Source: DASSTJ01 sp035707965 (lineage in GTDB: Bacteria; Actinomycetota; Actinomycetes; Actinomycetales; Angustibacteraceae). Taken from it: DNA of 5,326 bases. How positions within the stretch are numbered: the stretch's first letter is position 1; each line of letters opens with the position of its first letter. The translations under genes and the position numbers were made by a program. The stretch spans positions 1-5,326 of the forward strand of contig DASSTJ010000122.1 of NCBI GenBank assembly GCA_035707965.1. The letters are read 5' to 3'. The notes beneath the pieces were generated by a model. It did not search any database. It worked only from the letters and a program-made list of their open reading frames with translations, and was not told the DNA's origin. Shown piece by piece: positions 1-5,326 of the stretch.

Positions 1-330
1 CACCAGGTCGACGATCAGGAGCGCCAGCCCGAAGGTGAGCAGGAAGTTGTACAGCGGGTCCAGCGCGACGAGCCAGCGCACCAGCACCCGCTCGACGAGG
101 ATGCCGAGCACGAACAGCAGGACGGGCACCACGGCGAGCGAGACCCAGAAGCCGGCGTCCAGCTCGGCGAGGAGCACCGCCGCGCCGACGGCGCCCAGCA
201 TGAAGCAGGCGCCGTGGGCGAAGTTGACGACGCCCAGCATCCCGAAGATCACCGCGAGACCGAGGGCCGACAGCGCGTAGAAGCTGCCAGAGGCCAAGCC
301 CTGCAACGTGTACTGGACGATCGCACTCAT
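1..330 (-). CDS. livH: Branched-chain amino acid-type ABC transporter permease, LivH family (N-terminal 110 residues, runs off the left edge)
   Basis: Inner-membrane channel subunit of a HAAT-family ABC importer, expected to pair with a LivM-type permease. Read from the ATG at 330-328, the frame stays open to base 1, so the C-terminal part lies outside the window (LivH proteins are usually about 290-300 residues). The N-terminus has the LivH hallmark: a hydrophobic helix at about residues 8-31 with GLASGSFYAL and ALGLAVIFG, then NFAHGACFMLGA at 36-47. Further hydrophobic stretches are at about 40-56, 60-83 and 93 onward. ERVLVR at 80-85 followed by a TFGLALLIVDL stretch is also typical. A strong Shine-Dalgarno, AGGAGGGG (345-338), lies 7 bases before the ATG and supports this start. 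The gap to the upstream binding-protein stop is 42 bases with no evident terminator, so co-transcription is likely. The family call is firm; substrate specificity is inferred only from the operon. Confidence 0.93.
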   Translation of the reverse strand, partial: MSAIVQYTLQGLASGSFYALSALGLAVIFGMLGVVNFAHGACFMLGAVGAAVLLAELDAGFWVSLAVVPVLLFVLGILVERVLVRWLVALDPLYNFLLTFGLALLIVDLV

Positions 331-372
331 CGTGCCGCCCCTCCTGTCGTCGTCATCGCTTGGTCCAGGCGC

Positions 373-1617
373 TCACATGGAGCAGGTCGACTCGCTCTCG
401 GGCTTGAAGGCCTTCGCGGCGGGGATGGTGCTGACGATGTCCTCGTAGTCCCACTCGCCGGTGACCTTGCTGGCGTCCTTGACCTTGGCCAGGTAGACGT
501 CGTGGATCACGCGGTGGTCCTTGGCCCGGATCTCGCCGTTGCGCAGGAAGAAGTCGTTGATCTTCTTGCCCTCGAGGTTCTTCACCACCTGGTCCGCGTC
601 GTCCGTGCCTGCCTCCTGCACGGCCTCCAGGTACTGCATGGCGGCCGAGTAGTTGGCAGCGTGAGCGAACGACGGCTCCGTGCCGGTCTTCTCCTTGAAC
701 TTCGCGGCCCACGCGCGGTTCTCGTCATCGAAGTTCCAGTACCACGGGTCGGTGAACTCGACGCCCTGGAACTGGTCGACGCCGGCCGAGTGGATGTCCG
801 TGATGAACATGAGGCCGGCAGCGAGGGTGATGCCCTGCTGCCGCAGCTTCTGCTCGTTGAACTGCTTGACGAGCGTGACGAGGTCACCGCCGGCCTGCAT
901 CGCGCCGATGACGTCAGGCTTGGCCGACGCCGCCTTGGTGAGGAACGTCGCGAAGTTGTCGTTCGGGAACGGCGTCGCGATGGACTCGCCCACGGTGCCG
1001 CCCGCCTTCTTGATGGCGGCGGTGAACTGCTTGTTCATGTCCTGCCCGAACGCGTAGTCCGGGTAGATGATCTGCCAGTTCTTACCACCGTTCTTCGTGA
1101 TCACGGTGCCGGTGCCGTTGGCGAGCATGTACGTGTCGTAGGCCCAGTGGAACGTGTACTTGTTGCACTGGGCGTTCGTGAGGGCCGTCGTGCCCGCGCC
1201 GATGTTGATGTAGAGCTTCTTGGCGGCTTTCGCCTGCTCGGCGACGGCGAGCGCCGCTGACGACGTCGGGACGTCCAGGATGATGTCGGCGTTCTGCCGG
1301 TCGTACATCTCCTGCGCCTTGGTGTTGGCGATGTCGGGCTTGTTCTGGTGATCGGCGGTGATGACCTCGATGTCCTTGGTCACCGCGTCGTCCTTGTGCT
1401 TCGCGAGGAAGTCGGCCACGGCCATCTTGACCGCGGTGACGGAGTTCGGGCCGGAGAGGTCCTTGTAGACGCCGGACTGGTCGTTCAGCACGCCGATGAC
1501 GATCTTGTCGTTGCTGATCTTGCCGCCGGCGGAGGCGGGTCCTCCTTGGCCGCAGGCGGCGAGCAGCAGCGAGCCGCAGGCCAGTGCGGCGATCGAGCTG
1601 ATGACGGGAACGCGCAT
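373..1617 (-). CDS. ABC transporter substrate-binding lipoprotein, Peripla_BP_6 / LivK-like family
   Basis: Extracytoplasmic ligand-capture subunit of the adjacent LivGFH-type importer, 414 residues. The N-terminus is a lipoprotein signal: a hydrophobic core at about 5-21, then lipobox LAAC with the acceptor Cys at 22. The mature protein starts with a glycine-rich spacer and KIVIGVLNDQSGVYKDLSG (38-56), the first strand of a type I periplasmic-binding fold. VPTSSAALA (116-124) fits the ligand-contacting serine loop of the family, and YPDYAFGQDM (185-194) is a typical hinge/second-lobe motif. The length is slightly above LivK (about 370). The C-terminal part (WYWNFDD, then WDYEDIVSTIPAAKAF, ending with a Cys three residues from the end) recalls the branch annotated PBP1_SBP-like rather than classical LivK, so the ligand may not be a branched-chain amino acid; this comparison is from memory. 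The only cysteines in the mature chain besides Cys22 are Cys151 and Cys412. An SD GGAGG (1628-1624) sits 6 bases before the ATG. Confidence 0.92.
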   Translation of the reverse strand: MRVPVISSIAALACGSLLLAACGQGGPASAGGKISNDKIVIGVLNDQSGVYKDLSGPNSVTAVKMAVADFLAKHKDDAVTKDIEVITADHQNKPDIANTKAQEMYDRQNADIILDVPTSSAALAVAEQAKAAKKLYINIGAGTTALTNAQCNKYTFHWAYDTYMLANGTGTVITKNGGKNWQIIYPDYAFGQDMNKQFTAAIKKAGGTVGESIATPFPNDNFATFLTKAASAKPDVIGAMQAGGDLVTLVKQFNEQKLRQQGITLAAGLMFITDIHSAGVDQFQGVEFTDPWYWNFDDENRAWAAKFKEKTGTEPSFAHAANYSAAMQYLEAVQEAGTDDADQVVKNLEGKKINDFFLRNGEIRAKDHRVIHDVYLAKVKDASKVTGEWDYEDIVSTIPAAKAFKPESESTCSM

Positions 1618-1644
1618 GTTCGTCCTCCAGTTGGCGGGTGGGGC

Positions 1645-2364
1645 TTAGACGCCGAGGTACTCGAGCAGCTCGCCCTGCCGCTGCTTGACCTCGTGGTTCT
1701 CGAGCTGCTGGGCGACCTCGCCCTGGGCAAGCAGGTAGTGCCGGTCCGCGACGGTGGTCGCGAACCCGAGGTTCTGCTCGACGAGCAGGACCGACGTCCC
1801 GGCGTCCGACGCGGCCCGGACGATGTCCCGGACCGCGGTGACGAGCACCGGGGACAGCCCCTCGGTGGGCTCGTCGAGCAGCAGGACGTCGCAGCCCATG
1901 CGCAGCACCCGCGCCATGGCCAGCATCTGCTGCTCTCCCCCGGACAGCCGCGTGCCCGGAAACCTCCGACGCTCGGCGAGCGCGGGGAAGACCTCGTGCA
2001 CCTGCTCCATGCTCCAGGCGCGCTCCCCCACGACAGGTGGGAGCCGCAGGTTCTCCTCGACGCTGAGCGAGGCGAGGATCCCACGGTCGTCCGGCACCCA
2101 GCCGAGGCCCAGCCGGGCGCGTCGCTGGGGCCGCATGCTGCCCAGCGCGCGGCCGTGCAGGCGGACCTCTCCGGTCTGGGACCGGTGGAGGCCCATGACG
2201 CAGCGGAGCAGCGTGGTCTTGCCGGCGCCGTTGCGGCCGACCAGCGTCACCACCTCGCCGCGGCCGAGGGTGAGGCTCACGTCGCGCAGCGCCACGGCCT
2301 CGCCGTAGGTCGCCGTGAGGCCACGCACCTCCAGGACCGGGCCCGCGCCCTCGTCAGCGGCCAC
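1645..2364 (-). CDS. livF: Branched-chain amino acid-type ABC transporter ATP-binding protein, LivF family
   Basis: One of the two cytoplasmic ATPases powering the importer; 239 residues from the GTG at 2364-2362, matching the usual LivF length of about 235. Visible motifs are Walker A GRNGAGKTT (43-51), signature LSGGEQQ (140-146), Walker B VLLLDE (160-165) with the LivF-type EGLSP D-loop (168-172), and VEQN (195-198) where most ABC ATPases have the H-loop histidine; the Gln is normal for LivF. At the Q-loop position it reads VPDDRG (90-95), where other ABC ATPases have Gln and E. coli LivF has Glu. The frame is open further upstream to a GTG at 2433, which would add 23 Arg/Ser-rich residues lying wholly inside livG. 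I prefer the internal GTG because AGGAGG lies 6 bases before it and the protein then begins as the family does. It overlaps the end of livG by 11 bases, suggesting translational coupling. The stop (TAA) is 27 bases before the binding-protein start. Confidence 0.94.
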   Translation of the reverse strand: MAADEGAGPVLEVRGLTATYGEAVALRDVSLTLGRGEVVTLVGRNGAGKTTLLRCVMGLHRSQTGEVRLHGRALGSMRPQRRARLGLGWVPDDRGILASLSVEENLRLPPVVGERAWSMEQVHEVFPALAERRRFPGTRLSGGEQQMLAMARVLRMGCDVLLLDEPTEGLSPVLVTAVRDIVRAASDAGTSVLLVEQNLGFATTVADRHYLLAQGEVAQQLENHEVKQRQGELLEYLGV

Positions 2365-3148
2365 GCGACGCCTCCTCGTCCTCCGGCTCGTCGAGCGGCG
2401 AGCCGAGGTAGGCGGTGACCACCTGGGGGTCACGGCGCACCTCGTCGTACGTGCCCTCCGCGATCACCCGTCCCGACTGCAGCACGGTCACGCGGTCGGC
2501 GAGGCTGCCGACGACGTGCATGTTGTGGTCGACGAACACGACCGTCCGGCCCTCGGCCACGACCCGGACGAGGTTCACGGTGCGGTCGACGTCCTCCAGG
2601 CCCATGCCGGCCGTCGGTTCGTCCAGCAGCAGCACCTGAGGGTCCAGGGCGAGCGCCAGCGCCAGCTCCAGCGCCCGCTTGCGCCCGTAGGAGAGCGCAC
2701 CGGCGCGGACGGAGGCGAGGTCCACCAGCCCGACCTGGTCCAGCAGCTCGTCGACGCGCGAGTCGTAGCGGTCCAGCACGCGGTTGCTGCGCCAGAAGCG
2801 CAGACCGCCGCCCGCCCGGCCCTGCAGCGCGAGCTGCACGTGCTCGCGGAGGTCGAGCTGGTCGAAGAGGCTCGTGATCTGGAACGAGCGGGCCACGCCG
2901 AGGTGGGCGATGCGTTCCGGCTCCAACCCGGTGACGTCGCGCCCGTGCACCTCGATCCGGCCCCGCGTCGGCCGCAGGAAGCCGGTCAGCAGGTTGAAGA
3001 GCGTCGTCTTGCCCGCGCCGTTCGGCCCGACGAGGGCGTGGACGCTGCCCTCCGCCACGGCGAGGTCGACGCCGTCCACCGCGGTGAAGCCCCGGAACTC
3101 ACGCACGAGACCAGTCGTGCGTAGCGCGGTGGAGGCGGTCACAGTCAC
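2354..3148 (-). CDS. livG: Branched-chain amino acid-type ABC transporter ATP-binding protein, LivG family
   Basis: First gene of the transporter operon; cytoplasmic ATPase partner of LivF, 264 residues (LivG is usually about 250-260). Motifs are Walker A GPNGAGKTT (41-49), Q-loop RSFQ with Gln at 90, signature LSYGRKR (152-158; the LSYG form is normal for LivG), Walker B VLLLDE (172-177), EPTAGM (177-182) and the H-loop VDHNM with His at 208. The tail (AYLGSPLDEPEDEEASRGR) has the expected YLG ending followed by a short acidic extension. There are two possible starts, GTG at 3148-3146 and GTG at 3142-3140, only two codons apart. The first has GAGG (3159-3156) upstream with about 7 bases of spacing; the second has AAGGAG (3153-3148) with 5 bases of spacing, so the true N-terminus could be two residues shorter. 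An in-frame small ORF upstream ends in a 4-base overlap with the first GTG. Confidence 0.94.
   Translation of the reverse strand: MTVTASTALRTTGLVREFRGFTAVDGVDLAVAEGSVHALVGPNGAGKTTLFNLLTGFLRPTRGRIEVHGRDVTGLEPERIAHLGVARSFQITSLFDQLDLREHVQLALQGRAGGGLRFWRSNRVLDRYDSRVDELLDQVGLVDLASVRAGALSYGRKRALELALALALDPQVLLLDEPTAGMGLEDVDRTVNLVRVVAEGRTVVFVDHNMHVVGSLADRVTVLQSGRVIAEGTYDEVRRDPQVVTAYLGSPLDEPEDEEASRGR
2371..2376 (-). promoter_or_regulatory. Shine-Dalgarno that sets the livF start
   Basis: AGGAGG, a full match to the anti-SD core, is read on the minus strand 6 bases upstream of the GTG at 2364-2362, inside the last codons of livG. It decides between this GTG and the longer in-frame reading starting at 2433, and fits coupled translation of the two ATPase genes. 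Confidence 0.8.
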
Positions 3149-3234
3149 TCCTTCACCTCTCGCGCACCGACGCCGTCACATCGGCGTCCCTGGGCCCCGG
3201 CCTCGGGTAGCACCGACCGTAGGAGCGCACTCAT
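3145..3234 (-). CDS. Possible 29-residue leader ORF upstream of livG
   Basis: An ATG at 3234-3232 opens a frame reading MSALLRSVLPEAGAQGRRCD followed by GVGAREVKE, with its TGA (3147-3145) overlapping the first livG GTG as GTGA. Three of its first nine codons are leucine, two of them CTA, a codon normally rare in high-GC genomes. This is the arrangement expected either of a translationally coupled leader or, more speculatively, of a leucine-sensing leader peptide. Against it, the upstream SD is poor (GAAAGG ends only two bases before the ATG), the sequence is not a recognised family, and a short open frame this long can arise by chance in GC-rich DNA. The perfect inverted repeat at 3169-3188 lies inside the ORF. 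If transcription starts downstream of 3234 the ORF does not exist. Confidence 0.25.
   Translation of the reverse strand: MSALLRSVLPEAGAQGRRCDGVGAREVKE
3148..3160 (-). promoter_or_regulatory. Ribosome binding region of livG with two overlapping SD/start pairs
   Basis: The minus strand reads AGAGGTGAAGGAGTG followed by ACTGTG. AGAGG serves the first GTG (3148) and AAGGAG serves the second (3142). Both pairs are workable, so the start cannot be settled by inspection. The preceding hairpin (3188-3169) ends about 10 bases before this site. Confidence 0.6.
3169..3188. repeat. Perfect inverted repeat, 7-bp arms and 6-base loop, in the livG leader
   Basis: GACGCCG (3169-3175), then TCACAT, then CGGCGTC (3182-3188): the arms are exactly complementary and G/C-rich. 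In the livG transcript the stem would end about 20 bases before the start codon and about 10 before the Shine-Dalgarno. As DNA, the 20-bp symmetric site is also a reasonable dimeric regulator operator. There is no U-tract, so it is not a standard terminator. Confidence 0.6.
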
Positions 3235-3264
3235 CGCCTTTCTATGGAGCTCCGATCCACATTG

Positions 3265-3306
3265 GTCGCCGTCGTCATGGGGGCTCCCGCCATGTCAGCG
3301 GGCGAC
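3265..3306. repeat. Nested imperfect palindrome upstream of the unknown gene
   Basis: The outer arms GTCGCC (3265-3270) and GGCGAC (3301-3306) enclose the inner arms CATGG (3276-3280) and CCATG (3290-3294), both centred on about 3285. The core GGG CTC CC can pair further with a one-base bulge. It lies 17 bases before the GTG at 3323, so it could be an operator or a 5' leader stem-loop. No T-run follows on either strand, which argues against an intrinsic terminator. Confidence 0.4.
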
Positions 3307-3322
3307 AGCGACGTCACGGCAG

Positions 3323-4324
3323 GTGACGACGCCGCTGCTCACGGACGTCGCGGTGCGCCGTTGGCGTGAAGTCGTGCCGTGCGCAGGCCCTGACGTGGCA
3401 GCCGTCGCGGCGCACCTCTACGGTCGACCCGTGGAGCGCTCGTCGACCGGTCCCGACCCTCGTGCTGGGGTCGACCTGTCGTGCCTGCGCCGGGGGGCGC
3501 TGGCCGCGAGCGTGCTCCACGACGTCCCCATGGAGCCCCGGCCCGAGGGGGTGGCGGTCGGCAGGGACTGGCACGACCGCGAGTCCTGGGTGCCGGTCTC
3601 CTGGCGTGAGCTCGCGGAGGCGACCGCGGGCGCGGACCCCGAGGGCACCAGCGGGCGGCTGCGGCTGCGCGACTGGCTGCGGGCCCGTCCACGCCTCGCC
3701 GGGTTGGCCGACGACGACCGCCGCCTGGTGCCGCTCGCGCTCCCGCTCGGGCACGCGGTGCACCCCGGCGCCGGCTGGGCGTGGGAGCAGCTGCCCGGCG
3801 GCGTGCTGGAGCTCGGCCCGGCGCTGCGGGTGCTGGACGGCGACGACGAGCTCGTCATCCCGGTCTCCGCGAGCGTGGCCCGCGCCGCGGGGGTGGACCG
3901 CCAGCCGTGGTGGGCGCAGGTCCGCGGCCACCTTGAGGCGATGGGGGCGCTGGCCGTGGCGCGGCTCGTGCGCGACGACGCGGCCGTGCTGGCACCCGTC
4001 GGCGGCTGCGACGTGCTGACGCTGCTGGCGTCAGGCACGCTGCGACGGCACCTGGCGGGCAGCGACGGCACCGGCATGCGCGCCGTCGCGGTGCCGATGC
4101 GCCGACGCGGGTGGTTCGACCTCGCCCGGATCGACCCACCCTTCGTGCTCGCGGCAGCGCACGCCACGTCCGTGGAGGAGCGCGGGGTCGACCGGCCGCT
4201 GCTCGTCACCGAGCACGAGGTGGCCACCGCACGTCGCGTCGTCGACGTCGCCGCGCTCGCGCGACGAGCCCTGGCGGAGCCCGCTGCCGACGACCGCGAC
4301 CGCCGCAACATCCTGTACCGCTGA
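3323..4324 (+). CDS. Protein of unknown function, 333 residues
   Basis: I do not recognise the family. The plus-strand frame has consistent G/C in third codon positions, whereas the overlapping minus-strand frames give low-complexity Ser/Arg/Ala/Pro sequence, so this is the real gene. The protein looks soluble: no signal peptide, no membrane helix, many Arg and acidic residues, and three scattered cysteines (20, 54, 229) without a metal-binding pattern. Blocks that read like conserved motifs are LGHAVHPGAGWAWEQLPGG (142-160), a helix-like WWAQVRGHLEAMGALAVARL (196-215) and RAVAVPMRRRGWFDLARIDP (253-272). The C-terminus ends RRNILYR. The start is uncertain: GTG 3323 is the first start in the frame but has no good SD, and in-frame GTGs at 3353 and 3374 are alternatives. 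It is transcribed divergently from the transporter operon and converges on dxs with a 34-base gap. Neither neighbour reveals its role. Confidence 0.75.
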   Translation: MTTPLLTDVAVRRWREVVPCAGPDVAAVAAHLYGRPVERSSTGPDPRAGVDLSCLRRGALAASVLHDVPMEPRPEGVAVGRDWHDRESWVPVSWRELAEATAGADPEGTSGRLRLRDWLRARPRLAGLADDDRRLVPLALPLGHAVHPGAGWAWEQLPGGVLELGPALRVLDGDDELVIPVSASVARAAGVDRQPWWAQVRGHLEAMGALAVARLVRDDAAVLAPVGGCDVLTLLASGTLRRHLAGSDGTGMRAVAVPMRRRGWFDLARIDPPFVLAAAHATSVEERGVDRPLLVTEHEVATARRVVDVAALARRALAEPAADDRDRRNILYR

Positions 4325-4358
4325 CCGTCCGGCCACGACGAGCGTCGAGTGCGGGCTG
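4325..4358. other. Short convergent gap between the unknown gene and dxs
   Basis: Only 34 bases separate the two stop codons. A 5-bp repeat CGACG-AG-CGTCG (4336-4347) has too small a loop and no T-tract, so I see no convincing intrinsic terminator for either gene. Termination may be Rho-dependent or the transcripts may overlap at their 3' ends. Confidence 0.4.
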
Positions 4359-5326
4359 TCAGGAGCGGGCCGACACCCCCGAGGTGCGCGGGTCGTTGTC
4401 GAGCCGTGCCAGCGCCTCCACGGCGCGACGGGCGACGTCCTGACCGGTCAGACCCAGCTCAGCCAAGATCGCGCCTCGGTCGCCGTGGTCGAGGAAGCGT
4501 GGCGGGATACCGAGGTCCACGACCGGGACGTCGACACCGGCGTCGCGCAGCTCCTGCGCCAGCCGGCACCCCACACCGCCCACCCGGGACCCGTCCTCGA
4601 TGGTGACGACCACCCGGTGCCGGGCCGCCAGGCCGACGAGGGCGCGATCGACCGGGATGACCCAGCGGGGGTCGACCACGGTGCTGCGCAGTCCGCGCGC
4701 GGTGAGGCGCTGCGCGGCGTCCAGCCCGGTACCCGCCATCGAGCCGACGGTGACGACCAGCACGTCGGCCTGCGGACCGACGCCGCCGGCCGCCCCGTGC
4801 GCCTCGTCGTCGCCCGTCGCCGCCGGCTGCGCCTGAGCGGTGGGCGACCGGTCCTCGTGGAGGACGTCGACGCCGCCCACGCGTCGGAGCGCCGGCATGT
4901 CCTCGGGCACGGATCCCTTGGGAAACCGCAGCACGGTCGGGGCGTCGTCGACGGCGAGCGCCTCGCGCAGCTGCGCGCGGAGCTGGGCGGCGTCACGCGG
5001 AGCGGCGAGGCGCAGCCGGGGGACGCACTGGAGCACGGACATGTCCCACATGCCGTTGTGGCTGGCGCCGTCGCTGCCGGTGACGCCGGCCCGGTCGAGC
5101 ACGAACGTCACCCCGGCGCGGTGCAGGGCGCAGTCCATCAGCACCTGGTCGAAGGCCCGGTTGAGGAACGTGGCGTAGACGGCAACCACCGGGTGAAGGC
5201 CGGCGAACGCCATGCCGGCGGCACCCGTCGCCGCGTGCTGCTCGGCGATGCCGACGTCCCACACCCGGTCCGGGAACCGCTCGGCGAACCCGCCGAGTCC
5301 CACCGGGTGCAGCATGGCGGCGGTGA
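4359..5326 (-). CDS. dxs: 1-deoxy-D-xylulose-5-phosphate synthase, C-terminal half (N-terminus beyond the right edge)
   Basis: Thiamine-diphosphate enzyme condensing pyruvate with glyceraldehyde 3-phosphate to DXP and CO2, the first step of the MEP isoprenoid route; a cytoplasmic homodimer. About 321 of an expected 630-640 residues are present, reading in from the edge as TAAMLHPVGL. The ATG at 5315 is internal, not a start. Numbering from that Met: VGIAEQHA (21-28) carries the catalytic Glu25; Tyr47, Arg53, Arg75 (DRAG), Asp82 and His86 (SDGASHNG) keep exactly the spacing of E. coli Tyr392, Arg398, Arg420, Asp427 and His431. The E. coli Arg478 position is Lys133 (FPKG), as I recall for actinobacterial enzymes such as that of M. 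tuberculosis. The transketolase pyrimidine-binding domain ends near 152 and the C-terminal domain (VLVVTVGSMAG to LAELGLTGQDVARR) begins near 184. The joining linker (153-183) is longer than in M. tuberculosis DXS and rich in Ala, Gly and acidic residues. No truncation or frameshift is seen. Confidence 0.97.
   Translation of the reverse strand, partial: TAAMLHPVGLGGFAERFPDRVWDVGIAEQHAATGAAGMAFAGLHPVVAVYATFLNRAFDQVLMDCALHRAGVTFVLDRAGVTGSDGASHNGMWDMSVLQCVPRLRLAAPRDAAQLRAQLREALAVDDAPTVLRFPKGSVPEDMPALRRVGGVDVLHEDRSPTAQAQPAATGDDEAHGAAGGVGPQADVLVVTVGSMAGTGLDAAQRLTARGLRSTVVDPRWVIPVDRALVGLAARHRVVVTIEDGSRVGGVGCRLAQELRDAGVDVPVVDLGIPPRFLDHGDRGAILAELGLTGQDVARRAVEALARLDNDPRTSGVSARS

Larger units (their letters stand above)
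3149..3322. promoter_or_regulatory. Divergent intergenic/promoter region between the liv-type operon and the unknown gene
   Basis: A 174-base region that must hold the promoter of the minus-strand transporter operon and probably that of the plus-strand gene. No strong -35/-10 pair is visible. On the minus strand, TACGGT (3221-3216) fits the TANNNT actinobacterial -10 pattern, with a poor -35 (TAGAAA, 3244-3239) at a 17-base spacing. That would place a start near 3209 and give a leader of about 60 bases containing the inverted repeat at 3169-3188. On the plus strand I see no convincing -10. The 8-base word GCACCGAC occurs twice (3164-3171 and 3210-3217). Two dyads are listed separately. Confidence 0.5.

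Noticed and set aside
214..1260. Long plus-strand open frame opposite the binding-protein gene
   Set aside because: Antisense shadow: Arg/Val/Leu/Gly-rich translation with no recognisable domain, while the minus strand encodes a complete lipoprotein with clear motifs.
1348..2418. Long plus-strand open frame opposite livF
   Set aside because: It is the complement of the ATPase coding sequence, with a biased composition typical of GC-rich mirror frames.
2365..2433. 23-residue N-terminal extension of LivF
   Set aside because: It would be Arg/Ser-rich, is entirely inside livG and lacks family similarity; the GTG at 2364 has a full SD.
2315..3124. Plus-strand open frame opposite livG
   Set aside because: Mirror frame of an intact LivG ATPase; no domain or RBS support.
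3247..3254. GGAGCTCC palindrome as an operator
   Set aside because: Only 8 bp with no extended symmetry; expected by chance in GC-rich DNA.
3277..3369. Plus-strand 30-codon ORF starting ATG 3277 (or 3292) before the unknown gene
   Set aside because: It has no SD, ends within the following gene in another frame, and reads as Ala/Gly/Asp-rich chance sequence.
3418..4311. 297-codon minus-strand open frame opposite the unknown gene
   Set aside because: Its translation is Ser/Arg/Ala/Thr low-complexity and its third positions lack the G/C enrichment seen in the plus frame.
4336..4347. CGACG-AG-CGTCG hairpin as a terminator between the unknown gene and dxs
   Set aside because: The two-base loop is too small, the stem is short and there is no T-tract on either strand.

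Overview
The window looks like a chromosomal segment of a high-GC Gram-positive bacterium, most likely an actinomycete. The coding frames have strongly G/C-rich third positions. GTG starts are used for livF and probably for livG and the unknown gene. The DXS fragment has the actinobacterial-style FPKG motif, and the solute-binding protein carries a lipoprotein signal. I cannot name the genus from sequence alone.

Layout. From the centre to the left edge, on the minus strand, lies a tightly packed branched-chain-amino-acid-type (HAAT family) ABC transporter operon: livG-type ATPase (3148-2354), livF-type ATPase (2364-1645, overlapping livG by 11 bases), a lipoprotein solute-binding protein (1617-373) and a livH-type permease (330 to beyond base 1). 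The second permease (livM type) is not in the window and would be expected further left. To the right, on the plus strand, is a divergent gene of unknown function (3323-4324). It is followed, convergently and after only 34 bases, by the 3' half of dxs on the minus strand (4359 to beyond base 5326), which encodes 1-deoxy-D-xylulose-5-phosphate synthase of the MEP isoprenoid pathway.

How they work together. The four liv-type genes encode one importer: the lipoprotein captures a small polar ligand outside the membrane, LivH with the missing LivM forms the channel, and LivG and LivF hydrolyse ATP. Its ligand is not certain. The binding protein reads more like the 'PBP1_SBP-like' branch of Peripla_BP_6 than classical LivK. 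The unknown gene and dxs have no visible functional tie to the transporter.

The 174-base divergent intergenic region (3149-3322) is the only substantial non-coding stretch. It holds a perfect 7-bp inverted repeat just upstream of livG, a nested 42-bp imperfect dyad upstream of the unknown gene, and a possible 29-codon leader ORF that ends in a 4-base overlap with livG. These are the most interesting signals. I see no mobile element, CRISPR array, RNA gene or clearly new system in the window.
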